From Pseudomonas viridiflava (lineage in GTDB: Bacteria > Pseudomonadota > Gammaproteobacteria > Pseudomonadales > Pseudomonadaceae): 64,000 nt of DNA. A program made the translations under genes and the position numbers. Each line of letters starts with the position of its first letter. Within the stretch, counting starts at the first letter, position 1. Below, in pieces: positions 8,032 to 16,483 of the stretch. The notes beneath the pieces are model-generated. The model worked only from the letters and a program-made list of their open reading frames with translations, had not been told where the DNA came from and searched no databases. Location: assembly GCF_900602065.1 (NCBI RefSeq), contig NZ_UWFN01000328.1, positions 124,001-188,000 on the forward strand, in the 5' to 3' direction.

Positions 8032-8042
8032 ATCAGCAGCAC

Positions 8043-8078
8043 AAAAAAGCACCTCGCGGCGACGCAGGTGCTTCTTTT
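8043..8078 (+). terminator. Rho-independent terminator
   Basis: The stem AGCACCT/AGGTGCT (8048-8054 with 8066-8072) is preceded by an A-run and followed by TCTTTT. It lies directly after the tmRNA-like remnant, the usual place for an ssrA terminator, and 190 bases beyond the ribbon-helix-helix gene. Confidence 0.65.
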
Positions 8079-8719
8079 GTGCCTTTTGGGCTGATTTGGC
8101 GCCGTCATGACATCTACATAACAGCCAGTGCGCGAATTCGCGAACAGCAACACCACAGTGTCCTAGCAATTGTCTGCCTAGTCCGATCAGCCGGCATGCG
8201 CTTGCGGGGTTGAAGGGACTTCATGATTGCGAGCGGCCTATTCTGTGCAAGCGTTACGCACGCATTACTGGCCCCGCACCCTCCGGCAACGGTGGACGAT
8301 GCTATTGCATAGACCGCTTACTAGACCCAAGGCACGACGGAAAATCAGTCTTGAGCTTAGGCATAATCGAATCGATGCCTGTTCAGACTACACTGGGGGC
8401 ACAGCGCGAATAGGAGCTATGCCTAAGAGGCGTACTGGCCGGCTCACCAGCCACGCAGCAAAGGCGTGTGCGGCAAGCACAAATCACGGCAAGCTGCCAT
8501 TCAATAATGACGACAGCGATATACTCCTTGGACTTGGCAGCTCAAGCATGTGCGCTGCTCTCCCTCTCAACACCTGAAAGACCACTCCGACGCCACCCGT
8601 ATTACTACCGGCTACCGCTGTAATGATCTGGAAGCTATCGGAAAAAAACGGAAAAGCACCGACCTGACGCTCGAATCGCGAATAGGCAATCTGGCATAGT
8701 TGGAGATTGATACTGAGTT
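8079..8719. other. Gene-poor stretch
   Basis: No gene I can support. Open frames here are short, have Cys/His/Arg-rich improbable translations and mostly lack ribosome sites. The sequence may be decayed DNA at the edge of the accessory region. Confidence 0.4.
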
Positions 8720-8747
8720 TTGACAAGAACTCTGCTTTCATTAAAAT
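8720..8747 (+). promoter_or_regulatory. Sigma-70-type promoter
   Basis: A perfect TTGACA (8720-8725) is followed after 16 bases by TAAAAT (8742-8747), about 65 bases before the membrane-protein start at 8811. Confidence 0.65.
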
Positions 8748-8810
8748 TGCGCACCTCGCAATGCCACATCGACCAAATGGCATGCGACTTCAAGGAAGGA
8801 GCGCTATCCG

Positions 8811-9905
8811 ATGACCGATGTCCCCACCGCGCCAACCCCACCCGAAACGCCAACTGAGACATCGGGGCCTACTAGCTACCGGCAAGCACTGTCTGGACTG
8901 CTTGCTGATATCAAATGGTGGTTTCCCCTCGCGGCGACATTAATTTCGATTTCACTTCTAACCAAGTATCTGTGGCTTATCCACCACCCAGAGTTGATTC
9001 TGAGCTCTCTGGGAAACCCATCAAATCTCGTAGCTTGGTTATTTTTTGCTTTACTCGTCTTAGCTTCGCTGCTGCTAATCGTGTCAGTGCCGTCTCTGGC
9101 CTTCATGATGTGTATTACGCAATTTTCGCCTGGGAGGGAGTTGGAAAAAACACTTGCCTTTCGATTTAGTCTTATTGTCGGTGCGGGGTATGGACTCCTC
9201 TCGCTTAACCTACTGGGATCAACTTTTGATATAACCTTTGCTCATGGGTACTTTTTTATATTTGTGGCATTTGCTGCCGCGTGGGCGGCGTGGCATGTAC
9301 TCAGCAGCGAAGCGTCACTCAAGAGAAAGGTACTTGAGCTGTCACCTGGTCCTCGTAAACCTTGGCATAGAAAGGTCTATTGCACTGCCCGGCTTGGCTG
9401 GCTCGGTGTATTGCTCGCTTTTACCTCAATGAGCGGAGTGTTTCCGGCTCAACTAGGCATCATGGCTTGGCGTGGTGGAGAGAACGGCTGGGAAGCACGT
9501 GGAGCGATTGGAGTTTGCTTATTGATCATGTGTCTTTACCTAGCTCCCGTTATGTTTTTCTATTTATCGGAAGGCACCGTGCTCCAACGCACAGGTCGAG
9601 CGGCTCTTGCTTTGCTAGTATGCGTTTTTGCCAATGCCGTTTTACTTCCTGCCATCTTAGATGTGTGGGTTTATTCGGCTGGCAATCTTATAAAGATCAG
9701 GGACAATACCGAGCTGAGCTATGTTTTGGACGAAAAGGACTATCCACAAGAGATCTTTAAAAAACATCACTGGCAGCTGGAGAGTTATGAAGGGCCCAAT
9801 GGTCTGTACAGCGTAAGGGCATTCCGTCAGTTTCGCTTCGGGGATACATTGTTGATTTGCCCTAGCCGGTACAGAAATATCAGCCTGAAGCGCATCTGTG
9901 TGTGA
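8811..9905 (+). CDS. Polytopic membrane protein, C-terminus probably frameshifted
   Basis: This 364-residue protein of unknown family has AAGGAG before its ATG. A Pro/Thr-rich cytoplasmic N-terminus (residues 1-25) precedes about seven hydrophobic segments up to residue 290, then a soluble tail (DEKDYPQEIFKKHHWQLESYEG...). The ending SRYRNISLKRICV looks unlike a natural terminus. From about 9866 another frame stays open to a stop at about 10060 and reads PVQKYQPEAHLCVTLSDAKV and onward, sensible protein of about 60 residues. A one-base loss near 9863 would join the two. It is either a frameshift mutant or a sequencing error. Confidence 0.6.
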   Translation: MTDVPTAPTPPETPTETSGPTSYRQALSGLLADIKWWFPLAATLISISLLTKYLWLIHHPELILSSLGNPSNLVAWLFFALLVLASLLLIVSVPSLAFMMCITQFSPGRELEKTLAFRFSLIVGAGYGLLSLNLLGSTFDITFAHGYFFIFVAFAAAWAAWHVLSSEASLKRKVLELSPGPRKPWHRKVYCTARLGWLGVLLAFTSMSGVFPAQLGIMAWRGGENGWEARGAIGVCLLIMCLYLAPVMFFYLSEGTVLQRTGRAALALLVCVFANAVLLPAILDVWVYSAGNLIKIRDNTELSYVLDEKDYPQEIFKKHHWQLESYEGPNGLYSVRAFRQFRFGDTLLICPSRYRNISLKRICV

Positions 9906-10810
9906 CGTTGTCTGATGCCAAGGTGAAAGTGGCGGCACCGGTGGTAGGCAAGGACATGGCATTGTTTCCCAAGCCGGAGTGTATTTTGGCGGTTCAAACG
10001 CCCACACATCCTCCGCGGCTGATTAAAAATACAGGAACGTGCCTGTACAGAAGTTATTGAAGGCCGCGTACCATCGCATTTCATGGTCTTAGACCAAAAC
10101 ACCCCATTTACAATCAGGCACTACAACACGAATACTCCGATAAATATCGCCAATACTGTACCCCGAGCAATAATGCGTCCTCTTAATTGTAACGGGAGCG
10201 TGGCAGAGCGCGAGACGCGAGCCCTTCCCTAATAAAACGGCTCTGCTCAAGGTTCGTTGAAGCGTTGAATTTCTCCCATTCTTTCTGGAGTAAAGGAGAG
10301 GAGTTGTTCGATCCGACCTTGCACGCTATAGCGAAGAACAATCTCTTCGACAACGCCAATCTGACACTAGCTGAGCGGTGTTTGTAGTCGAGCGGCGTGA
10401 TAAATAGACATTACAATAGCGCTGCTCAGATCCGGCAAGCGTGATGCAGCGAAAGAATACCGACCTCGCTTTCTTCCGACAATACAGCCTTTCTCTCGAT
10501 TATAATCAGCCAGCCCCAGTGTTAAAATAAACTAACCTATAAGTCGGCAACGACATCGCGGCGCCAAAGTTACGGTTCCTTCATGCCATCTAAATCACTC
10601 GATTAAAGTTGATCACTACTGATAATTTGTGCTCAGACTGAAGAGCACTGGGTAGGTAATAACAAGCGTTATGTATTAATAGTGGGGCTGGCTTTCATAA
10701 GATGAGCGGACTTCAGCAAAAGGCAGTGCCTCAGGCGGAGAACAGCGTCGGATGACGCTGGACTGGCCGCCCGTAAAAATCTTGACAGGGCGGCTTATGT
10801 ATTCCCAAAA
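9906..10810. other. 900-base stretch without an intact gene
   Basis: The first 150 bases hold the out-of-frame continuation of the membrane protein. On the minus strand 10247-10366 is a protein-like open stretch (EEIVLRYSVQGRIEQLLSF...) with no start codon, perhaps a gene relic. Near 10770-10796 GCCGCCC and GGGCGGC could pair downstream of the next minus-strand gene. Nothing else is recognisable. Confidence 0.45.
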
Positions 10811-11758
10811 TTAGCTCGCAGCTTTCTCCTCGCGTACAGCCAAGATATGCAGACACTCTTGAGTGGACCTGAGTTTATCCTGCGTAATTAAGCTCGGAGC
10901 TGCTTTCAACATATTCCAGTAAGTTGCTTTTATCCAGCCGTCGTAGCATTGCGCAGTCTGGCTCGCCTGCACACCCACTGCATACATTTTGGAAAGTGTG
11001 ATCGTCATGACAAAAAACACGGGGGCCAGCAATAGGACTTCTAAGGCGGCTCTGCACTTAGGCTTCAAGCGTCTTGCGTACTCGCGCATTAGGAAATAGA
11101 TCTGTTCTTGGTGCTGCACATGCTGGATATCCAACGTACGAATGGCGGCAACGTCTGAAACAGGGACGAGAGCTTCTCGCTCAACTGAAAACGGCGCTTT
11201 ACGAGCACCCTCTAACCGCTGCAACTCGGCAAATGAATCTCGCAATACGCGCACGCTGCCTTCACGGTCGATTAGGTCACGATACGAGGAATACTTGAAG
11301 ACTGTTGGTGCCACGATCCTATACACCAAGATAAAGCCAAAAAAAGATAAGCCACTAACCCAATACAAGTAAAGATCGAAGGGAAGAAGATCTTGTTTAT
11401 TCACGGCCTGAGAAGCGGACAGGGCTAAAGGCACAACAGTTAACGCCACAGAAATTAGCATCAAAGCTTTGCTATAGGCTACCGCAGACAGCACTTGCCA
11501 ATCGAGCGTAAAGTTCAGCTCCTTTGCGGTCCACTCCCGGGCAATCAATGCCACCGTAACTAAAATACCGGGAACTACATAAAACGGCCAAGAGATGCTT
11601 ACCCCCAGGACATAGTCGAGCAAAATTTTTGCGAGATAGGTTACGCCCACCCCTACAACCAGACCCAAGACTATTGGAGCTAACAAGCAGTAATTTTGTT
11701 TTAGGCGCGTCATTGGAGCGGGGTTTAAGTCGGGTTGCAGATCGCTAGGGTTTAACAT
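10811..11758 (-). CDS. Membrane protein of unknown function
   Basis: This is a 315-residue protein I do not recognise. Hydrophobic segments lie near residues 27-50 (LLAPIVLGLVVGVGVTYLA), 58-72, 95-113, 130-147 and 240-258 (VLLLAPVFFVMTITLSKM). A soluble, charged section between about 150 and 235 separates the last two. The ATG has a weak GGAA ribosome site. It stands alone between two gene-poor gaps and on the opposite strand from the 8811 membrane protein. The composition is AT-richer than in core genes, which suggests acquired DNA. Confidence 0.6.
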   Translation of the reverse strand: MLNPSDLQPDLNPAPMTRLKQNYCLLAPIVLGLVVGVGVTYLAKILLDYVLGVSISWPFYVVPGILVTVALIAREWTAKELNFTLDWQVLSAVAYSKALMLISVALTVVPLALSASQAVNKQDLLPFDLYLYWVSGLSFFGFILVYRIVAPTVFKYSSYRDLIDREGSVRVLRDSFAELQRLEGARKAPFSVEREALVPVSDVAAIRTLDIQHVQHQEQIYFLMREYARRLKPKCRAALEVLLLAPVFFVMTITLSKMYAVGVQASQTAQCYDGWIKATYWNMLKAAPSLITQDKLRSTQECLHILAVREEKAAS

Positions 11759-12170
11759 TACTTATTCCATATTAATTGTTAGGCAACCAAGTATCCCGAG
11801 GAAGCCGTGAGAGTCGCGAATGGTGACTCTCTTCTGAGAAAGACAGGGATAGGCGAGGTAGCATTATGCCACTTATCGAGCGAGATGACACCTCACCGGA
11901 TGCGCCCGCATTGCCGCATCGGGGCGCTCGTATTGGCACGTAAATCCGAGGATGTCGCAGTAGAAATACTTCGACGCACGCCAGTCAGAAACTGAAAACT
12001 CCGGAAGAAGAGCACTGCCCAAGGTGACCCTCTCTCGCTAACCGCCTCGATTAAGCGTCTGAAAGGCTGCCTTATAAAATAATAAAACCGGGGTCAGTTC
12101 ACCATCATTTCAAACATGGTTTGAACCCGACTTTACTGTACCGCAGGTACATAAACTTAAAATCACTAAC
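11759..12170. other. Gap without a supported gene
   Basis: It contains an A/T-rich tract with TAATAAAA near 12080 and a small inverted repeat around 12110-12125 (TTCAAACATGGTTTGAA). A 62-codon open frame inside it was considered and rejected. Confidence 0.35.
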
Positions 12171-12767
12171 TCATTTCGCGTCCGGCTTTAACGCTTCTAT
12201 TTCCTTTAGCACTCTCAATACATCTACAGGATCCTTATTAGGCCCGCTCACTGCTTCCGTTGCTGCTTGTTTGTATAGATATGGCAATTCTGCTTTTATT
12301 ATTACAGCCGCAGCGTCAAACACCTGCTTTTGATACGCAAGAAGCTCTTGTGGGCTGATTGCATTATTCATATACATCTGACAAACAAAATATGAATTAG
12401 CCAAAAACAACTGCATGCCCTGAGAGCGATGATTTAAAACAGAGTTACTACTTGAAATCGCCGCTGCCATACCTACGTTCGCCTTAACCTCAGCAGGTAT
12501 ATCGGCTTCCGCCACGACCTTGAAGGCCCTCGAAAGATCGCTCCCAACCTCAGTTGGCGCTTCAGCACAAAATCTACCACTGTCGAAATTAACTAACACC
12601 ACACGGCGGTCCGGCGTGAGAGAGAGCGTGCCCACTTTGGCCTTCCATAAAAAGCTGGAATTGAGTTTTTCCTCAATAACTGGCTGTTCTTGCGGCGGCG
12701 TAAATAGCGAACAGCCAGATAGACTTACAACCCAACCTACGGCAAAGACCTTCCAAATCTTAACCAT
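12171..12767 (-). CDS. Putative lipoprotein
   Basis: The 198-residue product has a lipoprotein signal peptide: a short basic start, a hydrophobic stretch and the lipobox LSGC, with Cys19 as the predicted lipidated residue. The mature part (about 180 residues) is mostly helical, has a central segment NSVLNHRSQGMQLFLANSYFVCQMYMN and ends in a charged tail. I know no function. It is probably anchored in the outer membrane facing the periplasm. It is a single gene with AT-rich flanks. Confidence 0.65.
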   Translation of the reverse strand: MVKIWKVFAVGWVVSLSGCSLFTPPQEQPVIEEKLNSSFLWKAKVGTLSLTPDRRVVLVNFDSGRFCAEAPTEVGSDLSRAFKVVAEADIPAEVKANVGMAAAISSSNSVLNHRSQGMQLFLANSYFVCQMYMNNAISPQELLAYQKQVFDAAAVIIKAELPYLYKQAATEAVSGPNKDPVDVLRVLKEIEALKPDAK

Positions 12768-13078
12768 AATTCTACCTATATTCGGATCCTGCAGGAGAGG
12801 AGCAACAATATGAAATTAGCTCAACTACTCTTAAAAGTTTATTTTAAATTTATTAATTTTGTAACAATATAATTCTTTAGAGCAACCCGCTGATATATAT
12901 GCTTTTGTGGCGGAGAAAAGGCTAGTTTTCCATTTTCTTTTTCGATCTCAATCGCCAGCGCCCTTCTGTACGCCCAGGTCAACGCGCGAAGTGCTGATTA
13001 CTCCATGCGACATCTGCTATGTCGATATACATGATCCTGTGAATAAAAATTCGCGGGGTTTCGCCATGCGGTAAGGCC

Positions 13079-13207
13079 TCAAACAACCCAGCTCCCCAAC
13101 CGCTCATAAAACCGCAACAAATACCCTTCCGGAACAGCCACCACGAACTGCCGATTCCCGTTCTCCTCTCCGCCCACCCGATACGAGCAATCCTCCACCG
13201 GCAGGAA
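13079..13207 (-). pseudogene. Truncated VOC-family (glyoxalase/bleomycin-resistance-like) relic
   Basis: A 42-codon open stretch on the minus strand ends at a stop at 13079-13081 and has no start; an in-frame stop lies at 13208-13210. It reads LPVEDCSYRVGGEENGNR and then QFVVAVPEGYLLRFYERLG. The pattern of F.V..P.GYLLRF is the C-terminal strand pair of VOC-fold proteins, where the Glu is often a metal ligand. Only the last third of a normal ~125-residue protein remains. Confidence 0.5.
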
Positions 13208-13291
13208 TCATGTGATTTCGTGTATTGCCCCCACCCTCCACCCCTGAAAGAAGCTCTGTTAGGCTTAACCCGACTTCCCAAGGAATAGCCA

Positions 13292-13588
13292 ATGAAATCC
13301 TGCTTTAAAACTTTGGCCATTGTGCTGTCGGTCGTGCTTGCCGGATGCGAAGAGCGACCTGAAATGTCCTGCCCCGATAACGGTGAGCAGTTCTGGCTGC
13401 AATCACTGGATGCTTATTTCTTACGACATCCTCAGCAGGTTAAAACGACACCCTATGAGCTGCAGCCGGGGGCGTCGTATGACTCCAGAACGAACTGGTG
13501 GATTGTCCCGTTCGACATCGGGCAAAAGAAGCTTCTGGCTTTGATGAGTTGTGATGGTCACCTGGAGATCAGCGGGCGCCAACCCTGA
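13292..13588 (+). CDS. Small putative lipoprotein
   Basis: This 98-residue protein starts at an ATG with AAGGA upstream. MKSCFKTLAIVLSVVLAGC is a lipoprotein signal with a canonical VLAGC lipobox. The mature domain has two further Cys (SCPDNGEQ, ALMSCDGH) that could form a disulfide, and the segment YDSRTNWWIVPFDIG. I do not recognise a family. Predicted location: lipid-anchored in the periplasm. Confidence 0.7.
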   Translation: MKSCFKTLAIVLSVVLAGCEERPEMSCPDNGEQFWLQSLDAYFLRHPQQVKTTPYELQPGASYDSRTNWWIVPFDIGQKKLLALMSCDGHLEISGRQP

Positions 13589-13640
13589 AGACACTCACAA
13601 AACGATAGAGCGAAAAAACCCCGCCGAAGCAGGGTTCAAG

Positions 13641-13925
13641 TCAGGCTCGCCGGGTGGCGGCCGCGTAAACTTCGTCGTCGCGCCTGGCGCCCATACACAG
13701 CACCAGAACAATCTCTGTGCCATTGATGCGGTAGACAATGCGCACATCACCAGTCCGAATCCTGCGGTAACCGGTGAGCATTCCGCGCAGTGGCTTGCCG
13801 ATTTTGTCCGGCTCCCCTCCAGCGATACGCTCGCGAATGACTTTTAGGATTCTCCTCGCTTCAGCCGTTCCCAGCTGTTTGAGGTCTTGCTCTACTTCGG
13901 GGTGGAAGCGGACGCTCCATTGCAT
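13641..13925 (-). CDS. RelE/ParE-family toxin
   Basis: The 94-residue product starts MQWSVRFHPEVEQDLKQL and continues LGTAEARRILKVIRERI, then PLRGMLTGYRRIRTGDVRIVYRI, the classic RelE/ParE layout in which basic residues on the central strands act on mRNA or gyrase. The start at 13925 is chosen because it begins the domain and lies 10 bases after the antitoxin stop. Whether it is a RelE-type mRNA interferase or a ParE-type gyrase poison cannot be told from the sequence alone. It forms a type II toxin-antitoxin operon with the upstream gene. Confidence 0.85.
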   Translation of the reverse strand: MQWSVRFHPEVEQDLKQLGTAEARRILKVIRERIAGGEPDKIGKPLRGMLTGYRRIRTGDVRIVYRINGTEIVLVLCMGARRDDEVYAAATRRA

Positions 13926-13935
13926 TGGCTGATGC

Positions 13936-14217
13936 CTACTTGAAGCGAGCCTCCATATCCTCAAGGCTCACTGTATTCTGGTCGTTCAAGGTGGACAGGC
14001 GTTCAATGGCCAGGCGTTCAGCGCGAAGGTCCTCAAGCTCGTCCTGCAAGGCCTGGTAGGCGTCTACACCTATCAGCACTGCTGCGGGTTCGTTGTCCTT
14101 GAAAATCACCAAATGGGTTACCAATCCACTGGTCACTTCCTTCAGTTTCGCACTGAAGCCACGCACCATTGCTGTTGCGGATACCGCCTGCTCAGCTCGG
14201 TCTAGGAGTGCACTCAT
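13936..14217 (-). CDS. Phd/YefM-type antitoxin
   Basis: This 93-residue protein precedes the toxin gene. Residues 1-55 (MSALLDRAEQAVSATAMV, TSGLVTHLVIFKDNEPAAVLIGVDAYQALQDELEDL) match the Phd/YefM fold: N-terminal DNA-binding part, strand, then the PAAVLIGVDAYQAL helix. The acidic C-terminal tail (SLEDMEARFK) is the expected toxin-binding region. The start at 14217 has GAGG about nine bases upstream. Such antitoxins repress their own operon; the repeats directly upstream may take part. Confidence 0.8.
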   Translation of the reverse strand: MSALLDRAEQAVSATAMVRGFSAKLKEVTSGLVTHLVIFKDNEPAAVLIGVDAYQALQDELEDLRAERLAIERLSTLNDQNTVSLEDMEARFK

Positions 14218-14226
14218 GCGCTCAAT

Positions 14227-14394
14227 GCCTCGGTATGTTCGTGGTTGAATACGTTCGCAGGATGAGTACGCGCGTAAATTCATAATGTTCGTAGATTGAA
14301 TGCATCTGCACGTTGAACACGTGCTCAGATTCATAACGTTCGCAGGTTAGCAGGGCTGTAAATTGGCCCTGATCGTAGGTTGAGTATGTTGCAG
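14227..14394. repeat. Tandem array of degenerate 17-bp repeats
   Basis: Consecutive 17-base units run from 14244: GTTGAATACGTTCGCAG, GATGAGTACGCGCGTAA, ATTCATAATGTTCGTAG, ATTGAATGCATCTGCAC, GTTGAACACGTGCTCAG and ATTCATAACGTTCGCAG (ends 14345). Weaker units lie on both sides. Units three and six differ at only two positions. The array covers the promoter region of the toxin-antitoxin operon. Confidence 0.7.
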
Positions 14395-14417
14395 CGCTTG
14401 CCGATTATACGCACTAT

Positions 14418-14439
14418 CATGCGTAAAACAATACGCATG
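14418..14439. promoter_or_regulatory. Operator-like palindrome
   Basis: CATGCGTA and TACGCATG form a perfect 8-bp inverted repeat with a 6-base spacer. It lies between the 17-bp repeat array and the NTF2-like gene at 14575. No binding protein can be named. Confidence 0.4.
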
Positions 14440-14574
14440 AATACTGTGTATGTAGCCTGCTTGAGAACGCAGCATCAGGCAATCTCCAGGCAGTATCGAG
14501 CTACTTCATCAACACACCTGCGGGTTAGGGTCTTCTCGACAAGAATCCCTACAACCGCAATGGAGTGAATGGTC

Positions 14575-15075
14575 ATGACTGCATGGGTGAAAACGTTTTT
14601 TCGAGTTCAGGCTGCTGCTCTGCTTGCTGTGCTTTTGACGAGCGCAGCATGGGCGACGGAAAAATCAGCTGCGCATTCAAACGCCGAATTGGTCCGCCAA
14701 TCGTTTTTGAACTGGCAGCAAGGCAAGGGCACGACTTTCGATCTGTTGACGCCTGACGCTGAGTGGACCGTCGCCGGGTCCAGCCCAGTCTCTGGCGTGT
14801 ACCAAGGTAAAAAGGACTTTCTGGAGCGAGCGGTGAAGCCGATCAGCGCCCGACTGGCCAGCCCTATCAAACCGACCGTTTTGAGCATCGTGGCCGAAGG
14901 CGATGTGGTGGTCGTGTTGTGGAATGGGGAAGCCACTGCGCGTGATCAGCAGCCATACCGGAATAATTACCTGTGGCACCTGACGTTCAAGGACGGGCAG
15001 ATCACGCAGGTGAAAGCTTTTCTGGACACGTATGTGCTGAATGACTTGATGGAGCGAGTGAAGCCGGGGGCGTAG
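14575..15075 (+). CDS. Exported SnoaL/NTF2-like protein
   Basis: The product is 166 residues. ATG 14575 is preferred over ATG 14569 because GGAG lies 9 bases upstream of the former. A signal peptide (TFFRVQAAALLAVLLTSAAWATE) suggests export to the periplasm. The mature part has the NTF2/SnoaL cone-fold pattern: NAELVRQSFLNWQQG, then FDLLTPDAEWTVAG, GVYQGKKDFLE, VLWNGEATARD and LWHLTFKDGQITQVKAFLDT. Family members include small ketosteroid-isomerase-like enzymes and binding proteins; no catalytic assignment is possible. Confidence 0.75.
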   Translation: MTAWVKTFFRVQAAALLAVLLTSAAWATEKSAAHSNAELVRQSFLNWQQGKGTTFDLLTPDAEWTVAGSSPVSGVYQGKKDFLERAVKPISARLASPIKPTVLSIVAEGDVVVVLWNGEATARDQQPYRNNYLWHLTFKDGQITQVKAFLDTYVLNDLMERVKPGA

Positions 15076-15133
15076 CAGACACTCCTACGGTCACTCATGC
15101 CAAACAACACTTGATTATCTGAAGCTACACAGA

Positions 15134-15231
15134 ACCGGTGGGACCGGATTCATCCGGGAAGGCTGCATTCCACACAACGATGATGTGGCGCATGCACTGG
15201 CCTCTTCCCGGATGAATCCGGTCCCACCGGT
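15134..15231. repeat. REP-type inverted repeat pair (GGGACCGGATTCATCC family)
   Basis: Two arms of about 28 bases, complementary to each other, begin ACCGGTGGGACCGG and end CCGGTCCCACCGGT with about 40 bases between them. This is the pseudomonad REP/BIME arrangement, and the same core recurs at 18776-18867. Confidence 0.85.
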
Positions 15232-15408
15232 CCTGTATCTGCCGCCCGACAGCGCGTTGCCATGGGCACAAAGACAGCAACCGGAGAATTTGCGCTTTGG
15301 GGCTGCCCCAACATTACGTCGCTTTTTCTATCCTCTTCCCGGCCGTTTTGGCCCACTATGGTCGGCTTACTAACCGCCCTTGACCCCGTCGACGGCCTGG
15401 AGAGCGAA

Positions 15409-15657
15409 ATGCCACAAGAACGGCTGGACCTGTTAAGGCTGCCAAAGCCTATTCGTGGGCCGATTGATAAGCTGCTTCGCTCTCTGGATGCTGCCAGTAC
15501 GCGTGAAGATATTGAAAGCGAGGGCGAGCTGCAGATCGCTTTCATCCTTGGGCTAGAAACGGCCAAGCGCTTGCGCCCCAGTGATGTTGAAGCGCTTTAC
15601 ATGATCTTCGACGATGCGGTGCAGGCGCGGCTTGAGGCGTTTGAGCCACAGAAATAG
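15409..15657 (+). CDS. Small conserved-type hypothetical protein
   Basis: The 82-residue protein starts at the ATG preceded by GGAGAG. A longer frame from 15262 has no ribosome site and an improbable translation over the REP-like flank. The protein is helical and acidic (PQERLDLLRLPKPIRGPID, EGELQIAFILGLETAKRL, DVEALYMIFDDAVQARLEAFE). I do not recognise a family. Confidence 0.55.
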   Translation: MPQERLDLLRLPKPIRGPIDKLLRSLDAASTREDIESEGELQIAFILGLETAKRLRPSDVEALYMIFDDAVQARLEAFEPQK

Positions 15658-15743
15658 GTGATGGCCGCAACGAGGTCGTTTCTTCGCCCCAATGCAGCGT
15701 GCAATCAACACCCTATATCCCTGAATTGAAATGCTTTTCCCCC

Positions 15744-15832
15744 TGTAGGAGCGCGCTTGCCCGCGATTCGGTATGTCAGTCGATAAACACATCGCCTGTG
15801 CCGACGCCATCGCGGGCAAGCGCGCTCCTACA
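15744..15832. repeat. REP-type inverted repeat pair (GTAGGAGCGCGCTTGCCCGCG family)
   Basis: Arms of 24 bases (TGTAGGAGCGCGCTTGCCCG and its complement) are separated by about 40 bases, between two convergent genes. Confidence 0.8.
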
Positions 15833-15849
15833 CGTCAGAAGTCGGCCTG

Positions 15850-16398
15850 TTACTTAACCAACTCAATCTTCTTCACAAAGACCAGCTTCTCGTCTTCTGC
15901 AGGCCCGGCGATTCGGTCTTTGTTGGGTTCACTCGCCACGGTGACTTTGACGTTGCGGCCCACGATATTGGGCAGCAAGGTGGCCTCCCCTTCGTCTTCG
16001 GCGATAAACCACGAGCCGCATTTGCCGTCGCAATAGGCGGTGAAACGGCGGCCGTCGTTGAGCAGCACGGTGACAGTGTGGTCCTCGATTCCGCTGCCGG
16101 AAATTAAGGCGCCCTGGAAGGTTTCGGGTTTTGTGAGCGCGAACGTGCAGAAGTCCGGCGCGCTGGCGTCGTCGCTCAACATACCGCAGCCGCGTTCGAC
16201 TTCGCTGTTGATCATTTCGCAGCTGTTGGCCGCGTTGCACGGCGGTCGGGTCGCGGGCGATACGCTGATGCATTGCTTCACGAGCAATGCCGAGCGCTTG
16301 TCGCCAATGGCCTCAGCACAGGATTTATCAGCGGCGTTTGCCTGCAAAGCTGCGAGCACACTGAACAGACACAAGAACATCAGGCTTTTTGTTTTCAT
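15850..16398 (-). CDS. Exported hypothetical protein with several cysteines
   Basis: The 182-residue product starts at the ATG with AGGA eight bases upstream. The signal peptide MKTKSLMFLCLFSVLAALQANA precedes a mature domain with eight Cys (for example DKSCAEAIGD, KQCISVSP, PPCNAANSCEM, RGCGM, AYCDGKCGSW), consistent with periplasmic disulfides. The second half (VTVLLNDGRRFTAYCDG, GRNVKVTVASEPNKDRI) looks like a small beta-rich domain. It is a lone gene without a recognised family. Confidence 0.7.
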   Translation of the reverse strand: MKTKSLMFLCLFSVLAALQANAADKSCAEAIGDKRSALLVKQCISVSPATRPPCNAANSCEMINSEVERGCGMLSDDASAPDFCTFALTKPETFQGALISGSGIEDHTVTVLLNDGRRFTAYCDGKCGSWFIAEDEGEATLLPNIVGRNVKVTVASEPNKDRIAGPAEDEKLVFVKKIELVK

Positions 16399-16483
16399 GA
16401 TTTTTCCTGGTGGCAGGTCGGGTGACGATTTTCCAGAAGTATTGCAGAGGGCAGCGGCTTTCACACCGCCTGACCGAGCGCGC

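Noticed and set aside
7863..8213. 116-codon open frame after the RHH gene
   Set aside because: It runs through the tmRNA-like remnant and a terminator hairpin, and its translation is Gln/His/Arg-rich with no family.
8419..8577. 52-codon frame with AGGAG before its ATG
   Set aside because: Low-complexity Ala/Ser/Cys content, no recognisable fold and a gene-poor surrounding; not enough to call it a gene.
11807..11995. 62-codon frame starting at GTG with GAGGA upstream
   Set aside because: The translation is not protein-like and no neighbour supports it.
14227..14394. CRISPR array
   Set aside because: The 17-base units are contiguous and degenerate with no spacers, and no cas gene is near.
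15150..15566. 138-codon minus-strand frame opposite the REP pair and small gene
   Set aside because: Ser/Arg-rich shadow frame covering REP sequence.
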